10,835 bases of DNA, taken from positions 1 to 10,835 of the forward strand of contig MNZL01000137.1 of NCBI GenBank assembly GCA_001873585.1, read 5' to 3'. The DNA comes from Rhodobacterales bacterium CG2_30_65_12 (lineage in GTDB: Bacteria > Pseudomonadota > Alphaproteobacteria > Rhodobacterales > Rhodobacteraceae). Shown one piece after another: positions 1 to 6,114 of the stretch (position 1 is the first letter of the stretch; the number at the start of each line of letters is the position of its first letter). A program made the translations under genes and the position numbers. The notes beneath the pieces were generated by a model that saw only the letters and a list, made by a program, of their open reading frames with translations, was not told where the DNA came from and searched no databases.

Positions 1-1
1 G

Positions 2-406
2 GTCGACATGGACGTGGCCGACGACACCGGCGTGGTCTGGCATTGCGGCCAGGCCCCGATGTCGATGCGCGACCCTCAGGTGCCCGCCGAAGCCACGATC
101 CATACCAACCGCCGCCAGCCGCTGCTGTACCAGTTTACCCTCAAGCCCGGTCCCGTCACCTTCCTGCGCATCAGCCAGGCCCACGGTCAGCCGCACATGG
201 TGCTGGGCCAGGGCGAGATGCTGCGCCGTCCAATGGCCTTCACCGGCACCTCCGGCGTGGTCCGCTTCGTGCGCGGCACCGCCGCGGTGCTTGACGATAT
301 CATCGCCTCCGGGCTCGAACACCACATGGCGCTGGCCTATGGTGATCACCGGGCCGCTTTGCGCGGCGTTGCCGGGGCGCTCGGGCTTCCGCTTCAGGAG
401 TTGTAA
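2..406 (+). CDS. FucI/AraA-like sugar isomerase, C-terminal part (5' end outside window)
   Basis: The frame is already open at the left edge and encodes about 134 residues to a TAA, so this is the 3' end of a longer gene; the ATG at position 8 is probably internal. The visible part resembles the C-terminal domain of L-fucose/L-arabinose isomerase-like proteins (the COG2407 type): a WHCG segment, then a beta-rich stretch with LKPGPVTFLRIS, GEML and FTGTSGVVRF, and a closing helix with GLEHHMALAYGDHR and LGLPL. Enzymes of this fold use a divalent metal to interconvert aldoses and ketoses; the histidine in WHCG is a candidate ligand, but I cannot see the N-terminal ligands. Its last codons hold the Shine-Dalgarno (AGGAG, 396-400) of the next gene, which starts one base after the stop. 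The substrate cannot be read from this fragment. Family call fairly sure, sugar unknown. Confidence 0.72.
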   Translation, partial: VDMDVADDTGVVWHCGQAPMSMRDPQVPAEATIHTNRRQPLLYQFTLKPGPVTFLRISQAHGQPHMVLGQGEMLRRPMAFTGTSGVVRFVRGTAAVLDDIIASGLEHHMALAYGDHRAALRGVAGALGLPLQEL

Positions 407-407
407 G

Positions 408-1505
408 ATGACACTACGATACGGATTGATCGGATCGGGCATGATGGGACAGGAGCATATTCGCAACCTGACCCTGCTCGACGGCTGCGAGGTCACGGCG
501 ATTGCCGACCCCGATGCGGCCATGCGCGCGCGATCGGTCGAAACCTCCGGCGGCAAGGCACGCGCCTTTTCCGACTACAAGGACATGCTCTCGTCGGGGT
601 TGGTGGATGCGCTGCTGATCGTCTCGCCGAACGACACCCACCACGCGATCCTGATGGACGTGCTCGATACCGGCCTGCCGATCCTGTGCGAAAAGCCCCT
701 CTGCACCACCACCGCGCATTGTCGTGAGGTGGCACAAAAGGCCGCGGGACGCGCCGCCCCGGTCTGGGTGGCGATGGAATACCGCTACATGCCGCCAGTG
801 CAGCGATTGCTGGCCGAGATCGACGCCGGCACCCTCGGCACGCCCCGGATGATGGCGATCCGCGAACACCGATTCCCGTTTCTCGAAAAGGTCGAAGACT
901 GGAACCGGTTCAACATCCGCACCGGTGGCACGCTGGTGGAAAAATGCTGCCATTTCTGGGACCTGATGCGCTTCACACTGAAAAGCGATCCGGTGCGCGT
1001 CTATGCCTCCGGGGCGGCGGATGTGAATCACCGCAACGAACGGTATGACGGACGCACCCCCGACATCATCGACAATGCCTTCGTGACGGTCGATTTTGAA
1101 AACGGCGCGCGCGGGATGCTCGATCTGTGCATGTTCGCCGAAGGTGCCGCCTGGCAGGAAGAAATCGCCGTCACCGGCGACAAGGCCCGGGTTGAGGCCC
1201 GGGTGCCGGGGCCCGCGCGCTTCGCCGCCGATGGCAGGGAACGGGCCGCCGAGATCGAGATATCCTTTCGGGCCACGAAACAGGTGGTGCGTGAAGAGGT
1301 CTCGGTTGACGAGGCAGTGCTGTCGGCCGGCGACCACCACGGCTCGACCTTTTTCCAGCATCAGCGGTTCCGCGATCTGCTGCGCTCCGGCAAGGGCACG
1401 CCGGAGGTGAGCCTTCACGACGGGGTCTGGTCGGTCGCCGTCGGCGAGGCGGCGGAGGAAAGCGCGCGCACCGGCCAGGCGATCAGCCTCACGGGGATGG
1501 TATGA
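408..1505 (+). CDS. Gfo/Idh/MocA family NAD(P)-dependent sugar oxidoreductase
   Basis: 365 residues, normal for the family. The N-terminal Rossmann domain has GSGMMG at 9-14. The EKP motif at 95-97 supplies the usual catalytic lysine K96. GGTLVEKCCHFWD at 173-185 is the family's second signature, with H182 as the probable catalytic histidine. The residue four before it, usually aspartate in inositol dehydrogenases, is E178 here. The C-terminal half is the alpha/beta substrate domain. I placed the start at ATG 408 because AGGAG lies seven bases upstream and the Rossmann strand begins directly after it; the frame is open further upstream (ATG 291), but that would overlap the isomerase by more than 100 bases. 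Its stop overlaps the next start (ATGA). Probable role: oxidation of a sugar or polyol hydroxyl in the cytoplasm. Some enzymes of this fold are instead NAD-dependent glycosidases, which I cannot exclude. Confidence 0.88.
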   Translation: MTLRYGLIGSGMMGQEHIRNLTLLDGCEVTAIADPDAAMRARSVETSGGKARAFSDYKDMLSSGLVDALLIVSPNDTHHAILMDVLDTGLPILCEKPLCTTTAHCREVAQKAAGRAAPVWVAMEYRYMPPVQRLLAEIDAGTLGTPRMMAIREHRFPFLEKVEDWNRFNIRTGGTLVEKCCHFWDLMRFTLKSDPVRVYASGAADVNHRNERYDGRTPDIIDNAFVTVDFENGARGMLDLCMFAEGAAWQEEIAVTGDKARVEARVPGPARFAADGRERAAEIEISFRATKQVVREEVSVDEAVLSAGDHHGSTFFQHQRFRDLLRSGKGTPEVSLHDGVWSVAVGEAAEESARTGQAISLTGMV

Positions 1506-2494
1506 GCCGTTTTGGCGAGATGCCCGACGGCACCCCCGTCGAACGGGTGACGATCAGGGGCGGCGGGCTTACGGCCCATGTCCTGAGCTATGGCGCGGTG
1601 CTCCAGGATCTGCGGTTCAAGGGCCATGACGCGCCGCTGGTGCTGGGATTTCCCGACTTTGCCCCCTACCTCACCCACTCGCCCTATTTCGGGGCCACCG
1701 CGGGGCGCTGCGCCAACCGCATCCATGACGGCCATGTGGTGATCGACGGAAAAACCTTTCAGCTCGACCGTAACTTCCTCGGCAAACACATGCTCCACGG
1801 TGGCGCGGCCGGCATGGGAAAGCGGGTCTGGCAGATCGACACGCGAGCCGAAGACCGGATCGGGCTCACGCTCACGCAAGAGGACGGCGACATGGGCTTT
1901 CCCGGCCGGCTCAAGGCCCGGGTGCGCGTCGCGCTGCTGCCCGGCGGAGTGCTCGATATCCGCATGGAGGCCGAAACCGACGCGCCCACCCTGTGCAACC
2001 TCGCCCATCACAGCTATTTCACCCTCGGCGGCGAGACGATTTCCGACCATCTGTTGCAGATCCAGGCGGAAACTTATCTGCCGGTCGATGACGAGCTCAT
2101 CCCCACCGGCGAAGAGCGGCCGGTGGCGGGCACAAGGTTTGATTTTCGCACCCCCGCGCCGGTGCGCCAGGCCCAGCCGGTCGATCACAATTTCTGCCTC
2201 GCCCGCGCCCGTGGGACGCTGCGACCGGTGGCATGGCTGAAAAACCCGGCCACCGGGCTCACCATGGAGCTGCACACCACCGAGCCGGGTTTGCAGGTCT
2301 ATGACGGCGCCAGGATCGGGGTCGATCTGCCGGGCCTGTCCGGCCAGCCGATGCGGGCACATGCTGGCCTCGCGCTCGAACCGCAGGTCTGGCCCGACGC
2401 GAACCATCATGCCGCCTTTCCGCAGGCCCTTCTGCGCCCCGGCGAGACCTATTCCCAACACACGCAATACATCTTTTCGAAGGACACGCCATGA
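1502..2494 (+). CDS. Aldose 1-epimerase (GalM-like mutarotase)
   Basis: 330 residues, close to the usual GalM length. All family marks are present: AGRCANRI (67-74, R69), LHGG (98-101, H99), GDMGFPG (129-135), NLAHHSYF (166-173), with H170 as the catalytic acid, DHNF (228-231), TEPGLQVY (260-267) and LEPQ (292-295), with E293 as the catalytic base. No signal peptide is visible, so it is likely cytoplasmic. It interconverts alpha and beta anomers of a free sugar; in this operon it would supply the anomer needed by the oxidoreductase or isomerase. The start overlaps the upstream stop by four bases and has GGGGATGG just before it, and the 3' end again overlaps the next gene by four bases. This implies translational coupling. 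The sugar is unknown; sulfoquinovose mutarotases are among the relatives of this fold. Confidence 0.93.
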   Translation: MSRFGEMPDGTPVERVTIRGGGLTAHVLSYGAVLQDLRFKGHDAPLVLGFPDFAPYLTHSPYFGATAGRCANRIHDGHVVIDGKTFQLDRNFLGKHMLHGGAAGMGKRVWQIDTRAEDRIGLTLTQEDGDMGFPGRLKARVRVALLPGGVLDIRMEAETDAPTLCNLAHHSYFTLGGETISDHLLQIQAETYLPVDDELIPTGEERPVAGTRFDFRTPAPVRQAQPVDHNFCLARARGTLRPVAWLKNPATGLTMELHTTEPGLQVYDGARIGVDLPGLSGQPMRAHAGLALEPQVWPDANHHAAFPQALLRPGETYSQHTQYIFSKDTP

Positions 2495-3945
2495 CCGACT
2501 ATTCCCGCTTCGTGCTCGAAAGCAATCTGATCGGCGACCGCTGGACCGGTGCCGACAGCGGCGAGACCATCGCGGTCACCAACCCGGCCACCGGCGCGCA
2601 GATCGGCACCGTGCCCGCCAGCGGCGAAGCCGAAACCATGCGCGCCATCGCCGCAGCGAAAGCGGCCTTCGAAAGCTGGTCGAAGAGCGATCTGAGCTAT
2701 CGCGTGGGGCTGATGAACCGGCTAAACGATGCGCTGCTCGACAATCAGGAAGCCCTGGCCTGGCTGCTCACCTGCGAACAGGGCAAGCCGCTGTTCGAGG
2801 CGCGCGGCGAGATCGCCATCGGCGCCGCCTATGTGCGCTGGTTTGCAGAGGAAATCCGCCGCGCCAAGGGCGAGATCGTGCCCGCGCCGACCCGCGACAG
2901 GCGGCTGCTCGTCACCCACCACCCTGTCGGCGTGGTGGGCGCGATCACGCCGTGGAACTTCCCCTCGTCGATGTTGGCACGAAAGCTGGCGCCCGCGCTC
3001 GCGGCAGGCTGCACCGTGGTCGCAAAGCCCGCCAGCGCCACGCCCTATTCCGGCCTCGCCTGGGGCAAGCTGTGCGAGGAAGCGGGCTTTCCTGCGGGCG
3101 TTGTCAACATTCTCACCGGCTCCGCCCGCACCATTGGCGCCACCATCATGGCCAGCCCCGACGTGCGCAAGGTCACCTTCACCGGCTCCACCGAGGTCGG
3201 CAAGACGCTGATCCGCCAGTCCGCCGATACGGTCAAGAAGGTGTCGATGGAGCTGGGCGGCAACGCCCCCTTCATCGTCTTCGACGACGCCGATCTCGAC
3301 GCTGCGGTCGAGGGGGCGATGGTCGCCAAGTATCGCAACATGGGCCAGACCTGCGTCTGCGCCAACCGGTTCTTCGTGCAGGCGGGCATCCATGACGCCT
3401 TCGTCAAGCGCCTGGCCGAGGCGACTGGCGCTCTGGTTGTGGGCAGTGGCACCGAAGAGGGTGTGCAGCAAGGCCCAATGATCGATCTGAACGCGGTCGA
3501 AAAGGTCGAGACGATGATCGCCGACGCGCTCGACAAGGGGGCAAACGTGGTGACCGGCGGCAAACGCCACGGCAACGGCGGCACCTATTTTGAGCCCACG
3601 GTGCTGACCGGTGCGACCGGCGAAATGATGTTCGCCAGCGACGAGATCTTCGGCCCCCTCTCGGCCGTGTTCAGGTTCGAGACCGAGGAAGAAGCGTTGC
3701 AGGCGGCCAACGCCACCCGATTCGGCCTCGCGGCCTATGCCTATACCCGCGATCTCGGCCGGGCGTTCCGCCTCAACGAGGGGCTGCAATACGGCCTCAT
3801 CGGAATCAACGCCGGCCTGATCACCACCGTCGAGGCCCCGTTCGGCGGGCTCAAGGAGAGCGGCCTCGGCAAGGAAGGCGGCAGCCAGGGGCTCGAAGAC
3901 TATTTCGACACCAAGTACACGGCCATCGCCGGGCTTGGCCTCTGA
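2491..3945 (+). CDS. GabD-like NAD(P)-dependent semialdehyde dehydrogenase
   Basis: 484 residues, the size of E. coli GabD, which it resembles along its full length. Catalytic residues: N156 in TPWNFP, E254 in MELGGNAP, C288 in GQTCVCANR, and the cofactor-ribose motif EIFGP (E385, F387). C290, two after the nucleophile, matches the second cysteine of the redox switch known in succinate-semialdehyde dehydrogenases. R164 (LARK) and R282 (YRNMGQTC) match the arginines that hold the substrate carboxylate in that subfamily; the serine pair further on (ISS in the human enzyme) is T445-T446 here. It should oxidise an acidic aldehyde to an acid in the cytoplasm: succinate semialdehyde, or by context sulfolactaldehyde or a sugar-derived semialdehyde. 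Neutral lactaldehyde or glycolaldehyde fits the pocket less well. GAAGGA at 2479-2484 supports the start. Confidence 0.92.
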   Translation: MTDYSRFVLESNLIGDRWTGADSGETIAVTNPATGAQIGTVPASGEAETMRAIAAAKAAFESWSKSDLSYRVGLMNRLNDALLDNQEALAWLLTCEQGKPLFEARGEIAIGAAYVRWFAEEIRRAKGEIVPAPTRDRRLLVTHHPVGVVGAITPWNFPSSMLARKLAPALAAGCTVVAKPASATPYSGLAWGKLCEEAGFPAGVVNILTGSARTIGATIMASPDVRKVTFTGSTEVGKTLIRQSADTVKKVSMELGGNAPFIVFDDADLDAAVEGAMVAKYRNMGQTCVCANRFFVQAGIHDAFVKRLAEATGALVVGSGTEEGVQQGPMIDLNAVEKVETMIADALDKGANVVTGGKRHGNGGTYFEPTVLTGATGEMMFASDEIFGPLSAVFRFETEEEALQAANATRFGLAAYAYTRDLGRAFRLNEGLQYGLIGINAGLITTVEAPFGGLKESGLGKEGGSQGLEDYFDTKYTAIAGLGL

Positions 3946-3956
3946 AAGGGGAGATC

Positions 3957-5390
3957 ATGACCGGTTTTGCAACGCCGGACGCCAGCGTGATCGAGCGGTT
4001 GAAAGCGATTGTCGGCCCCTCGGGGTGGCGGGCGCCGGATGACGCGGCGCGCTATTTCGACGATCCGCGCGGACGGTTTCACGGGCGCGGCCATATCGTG
4101 CTCCTTCCTGGCGCGACCGAGGAGGTTGCCGCGATCCTGCGCGCCTGCAACGAAAGCTGCACCGGTGTGATCCCCTGGGGCGGTGGCACCGGCGTCGTCG
4201 CCGGGCAGCTTTCGCCCGACAGCGATAACGCCGTGATCCTGTCGCTCGAACGAATGAACCGCGTGCGCGAGATCGACGTGCAGGATTTCGCCATGGTGGC
4301 CGAGGCAGGCTGCATCCTCGAAAACGCCCATGCGGCGGCGGCGGCGCAGGCAATGATGTTTCCGCTCAGCATGGCCTCCAAGGGATCATGCACCATCGGC
4401 GGCAACCTCGCCACCAACGCCGGCGGCATCCAGGTTCTGCGCCACGGAAACGCCCGCGATCTGTGCCTCGGGATCGAAGCGGTGCTGCCCTCCGGCGCGG
4501 TGCTCAGCGAACTGGCCCCGCTACGCAAGAACAACACCGGCTACGATTTGCGCCATCTCTTGATCGGCAGCGAAGGCACGCTGGGGATCATCACCGCCGC
4601 CACGCTCGTGCTCAAGCCGCTGGACCCCGAGACGGTCACCGCGCTGTGCGCGCTAACCTCGCCGACGCAGGCCCAGCGGCTGTTCGCGGCGCTGCGCAAG
4701 CGGCTTGGCGAGAGCCTGTCGGGGCTCGAACTGCTGTCGGGCCTGGGCATCCGCCTTGTCACCCGGCACTTCTCCGCCCTGCGCGATCCATTCGACCAGC
4801 CGCACGCCTGGTTCCTTCTGGCCGAGATGTCCGGCCCGGAGGGCCTGCGCGACCGGGTCGAGACGGCGCTGGCGGATTTCCTTCACGAGGATCTGCTGAT
4901 CGATGTTGTGATTGCTCAGTCCGAGGCGCAACGCGCCAATCTGTGGGAGCTGCGCGAAAGAACCCCCGAGGCCAACCGCGCCGAAGGGGCGTTCTGCAAT
5001 TCCGACACGTCCGTGCCGCTCAGCCGGATCGACGCCTTCATCGGAGCCACCCACAGGGGCGTGATGGCGATCCAACCGGGCCTTCGGATCAACAGCTATG
5101 GCCATATCGGTGATGGCAACATTCACCACAACGTATTTCCGCCCGAAGGGCTGAAAAAAGCCGAATTTCTGGCCGATCACCCCGGACTCGTAGAGACGGT
5201 GCGCGAAGAGATCAACCGCGTCACCGATGCCTTCGGCGGTGCGATCAGTGCCGAGCACGGGATTGGGCGGTTGAAGCTGGAGGATCTGGAACGGTACGCC
5301 GGATCGGCGAAACTGACCGCCCTGCGCCAGATCAAGGCCGCGCTCGACCCGAACGGCATCCTCAATCCCGGTGCGCTGCTGCGCGGCTGA
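3957..5390 (+). CDS. FAD-binding oxidoreductase, GlcD/D-lactate dehydrogenase type
   Basis: 477 residues. The N-terminal PCMH-type FAD domain has PWGGGTGVVAGQ (73-84), GSCTIGGNLATNAGG (143-157) and GSEGTLGIIT (204-213). The C-terminal FAD-oxidase domain has GHIGDGNIHHN (382-392) and SAEHGIG (431-437); H383, H390 and E433 match the metal and catalytic positions of D-2-hydroxyacid dehydrogenases, and ILNPG (468-472) is the usual ending. It should oxidise a 2-hydroxyacid to the 2-oxoacid, passing electrons to an acceptor that is not encoded here. It follows the aldehyde dehydrogenase by 11 bases with a strong AAGGGGAG (3946-3953), so it may consume that enzyme's acid product. In the segment aligned with human D2HGDH (LRER... 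to ...LP, 332-354), the threonine and lysine I recall as substrate contacts are proline and asparagine, so 2-hydroxyglutarate is an unlikely substrate. Glycolate, D-lactate or sulfolactate are alternatives. Confidence 0.9.
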   Translation: MTGFATPDASVIERLKAIVGPSGWRAPDDAARYFDDPRGRFHGRGHIVLLPGATEEVAAILRACNESCTGVIPWGGGTGVVAGQLSPDSDNAVILSLERMNRVREIDVQDFAMVAEAGCILENAHAAAAAQAMMFPLSMASKGSCTIGGNLATNAGGIQVLRHGNARDLCLGIEAVLPSGAVLSELAPLRKNNTGYDLRHLLIGSEGTLGIITAATLVLKPLDPETVTALCALTSPTQAQRLFAALRKRLGESLSGLELLSGLGIRLVTRHFSALRDPFDQPHAWFLLAEMSGPEGLRDRVETALADFLHEDLLIDVVIAQSEAQRANLWELRERTPEANRAEGAFCNSDTSVPLSRIDAFIGATHRGVMAIQPGLRINSYGHIGDGNIHHNVFPPEGLKKAEFLADHPGLVETVREEINRVTDAFGGAISAEHGIGRLKLEDLERYAGSAKLTALRQIKAALDPNGILNPGALLRG

Positions 5391-5405
5391 TGCCGTCTCG
5401 CGTGA

Positions 5406-5418
5406 GGCCGCAGCGGCC
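5406..5418. repeat. Short GC inverted repeat after the FAD-oxidase gene
   Basis: GGCCGC and GCGGCC flank a single A, 16 bases after the operon's last stop codon. As RNA it can fold as a 5-bp stem with a three-base loop. No U-rich tract follows, so it is at best a weak or Rho-assisted terminator for the sugar operon. I see no better terminator there. Confidence 0.25.
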
Positions 5419-5521
5419 ACATGATCAAATCCGGTCGAGCGGGACAACGGTGCAAACGGCCATGGCGGCATATCCTTTCGCCGCGCTCAATCGCTACACC
5501 GCTCCTGTCGCACCGGTCACA

Positions 5522-5541
5522 GAGGCGTAGGAAAACGCCTC
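5522..5541. repeat. Hairpin with 7-bp stem and AGGAAA loop
   Basis: GAGGCGT (5522-5528) pairs exactly with ACGCCTC (5535-5541) around AGGAAA. It lies at the internal stop of the possible decayed fragment. No U-tract follows on either strand, so it is not a standard terminator. It may be chance or a remnant RNA structure. Confidence 0.3.
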
Positions 5542-5669
5542 GGGAAAGGGGCTTGCGCTCAGACCCGGATTTGTGCATCAGAGCCGCCTCAACGAAGAAA
5601 TCGTCGACGGCCTGGCGAATGCCAGACAGAGATACGGGCAAAAGTTGATGACGCTCGATCAGGCGGCGG

Positions 5670-5688
5670 TGTAGCGTGTCACGCTACA
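5670..5688. promoter_or_regulatory. Perfect 19-bp palindrome, TetR-type operator candidate
   Basis: TGTAGCGTGTCACGCTACA is two perfect 9-bp half-sites around one central base. This size and perfection are typical of operators bound by TetR-family dimers, although other dimeric regulators use similar sites. It is followed at once by TTGACG (5689-5694), close to a -35 box. No tetR-like gene and no intact target gene lie next to it; the nearest intact genes are the end of the sugar operon at 5390 and the end of the minus-strand operon at 6115. It therefore looks like a control site left after its genes were lost, or one that works with a regulator elsewhere. Confidence 0.5.
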
Positions 5689-5717
5689 TTGACGGTGCGT
5701 GAGCACCGCCATGATAT
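5689..5717 (+). promoter_or_regulatory. Weak promoter-like sequence beside the palindrome
   Basis: TTGACG (5689-5694) is a near-consensus -35, and 17 bases later TGATAT (5712-5717) is a poor -10 (three of six matches). Its closeness to the palindrome is the main support: a bound repressor would cover the -35. No intact gene follows in this direction, only a 34-codon open frame from ATG 5711 and then the antisense of the transposase remnant. Confidence 0.22.
5693..5708. repeat. Six-bp hairpin with GTGA tetraloop
   Basis: CGGTGC (5693-5698) and GCACCG (5703-5708) enclose GTGA, a GNRA-type loop, on the + strand. It lies inside the spacer of the weak promoter above. It is too short to call a terminator and lacks a U-tract. 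Confidence 0.25.
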
Positions 5718-5835
5718 GCCGCCTGCTTCAGACCATCACCAACTTTCATCCATATTTTCCACACCCGACACCGGGCGTGGTCTGCACGCGTGGCGCCGTA
5801 TCCGAGGTACTGTAACCTGAAGTCTGGAACTTCGC

Positions 5836-6058
5836 TCGAGGTGGGGGCGATGACCCATCTCCTCCATTTGGCTCGCCCAATAGTCCGCGCTGCCGCAGGC
5901 TTCAAAAATGACCAGGTTCGGCGCCAGCTGCGACATGAACGCGGAAAATGCACCCGCGTAAGCTTTTTTCTGAACCGAACCTCTCCGGTCGCCATCAACG
6001 CGCCGTGAATCTCGAAAACAGACTTTGCCAAATCCACCCAGATCAAAATATCTTTCAT
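5836..6058 (-). pseudogene. IS110/IS1111-family transposase remnant, frameshifted and truncated
   Basis: From ATG 6058 on the minus strand the product opens with ILIWVDLAKSVFEIHG, then GEVRFRKKLTR. This matches the start of IS110-family transposases (RuvC-like DEDD fold), with D9 as the first catalytic aspartate. The homology then continues in the -1 frame as GAFSAFMSQLAP, EACGSADYWASQM and EEMGHRPHL, where the E of EACG is the second catalytic residue. A one-base loss in the G-run at about 5953-5956 restores a continuous family-like sequence. Similarity fades at about 5836, after roughly 75 residues; the rest of the DEDD domain and the C-terminal serine-containing domain that the family needs are missing. 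The element is dead. I see no clear bridge-RNA region or element ends. The family match is from recognition of motifs, not a search. Confidence 0.75.
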
Positions 6059-6065
6059 CTTGCTG

Positions 6066-6102
6066 AAAATATCCCGGGGGGACCGGGGGGCTGGCCCCCC
6101 GG
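6066..6102 (-). terminator. GC-rich terminator of the MotA/OmpA-like operon
   Basis: Twelve bases past the TAG of the OmpA-domain gene, CCGGGGGG (6083-6090) and CCCCCCGG (6095-6102) form an 8-bp stem with a four-base loop. Read on the minus strand, the stem is followed by a C-run, then GGGATATTTTC (6075-6065), so a short T-run lies about 13 bases past the stem. I recall this arrangement, ending in GGGATATTTT, as frequent after genes in Rhodobacteraceae, where it also behaves like a dispersed palindromic repeat. The C-run can also pair with the G-run, giving alternative folds. Confidence 0.6.
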
Positions 6103-6114
6103 CCCGGCACCCGC

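Larger units (their letters stand above)
5390..5674 (+). pseudogene. Possible decayed gene fragment of unknown origin
   Basis: Frame 2 is open from an ATG overlapping the FAD-oxidase stop (TGATG at 5388-5392) to a TAG at 5528-5530, giving 46 residues. It then stays open to another TAG at 5672-5674. The part after the first stop reads like protein: a GKGLALRPGF segment, then RLNEEIVDGL and RYGQKLMTLDQAA, with ordinary amphipathic residue use. I do not recognise the family. It could be the 3' end of a gene broken by the internal stop, a 46-residue coupled small protein, or chance open frame in GC-rich DNA. The second stop lies inside the 19-bp palindrome, as if a gene once ended there and another promoter began. 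Weak evidence, recorded because nothing else explains this stretch. Confidence 0.22.

Noticed and set aside
291..407. Upstream extension of the Gfo/Idh gene to ATG 291
   Set aside because: The extra 39 residues precede the Rossmann strand, have no family similarity and overlap the isomerase coding region; ATG 408 has AGGAG.
414..5471. Long minus-strand open frames opposite the sugar operon (for example 414-1418, 1415-2467, 2722-3789, 4653-5471)
   Set aside because: They are mirror frames of well-identified genes in GC-rich DNA, with His/Arg/Gly-rich, family-less products and no start signals.
5177..5641. Minus-strand open frame of 154 codons across the end of the FAD-oxidase gene
   Set aside because: More than 210 bases are antisense to the conserved C-terminal FAD-oxidase domain, the product has no recognisable motif, and no ribosome binding site stands out.
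5963..5970. A AAA AAG slippery heptamer in the correct phase for -1 programmed frameshifting in the transposase remnant
   Set aside because: On the minus strand AGA AAA AAG is in phase and a -1 shift there would join the two open segments. However, it would lose the conserved KKLTR, whereas a one-base loss a few bases later keeps it. IS110-family transposases are normally made from one frame, and the gene is truncated anyway, so ordinary decay is the simpler explanation.
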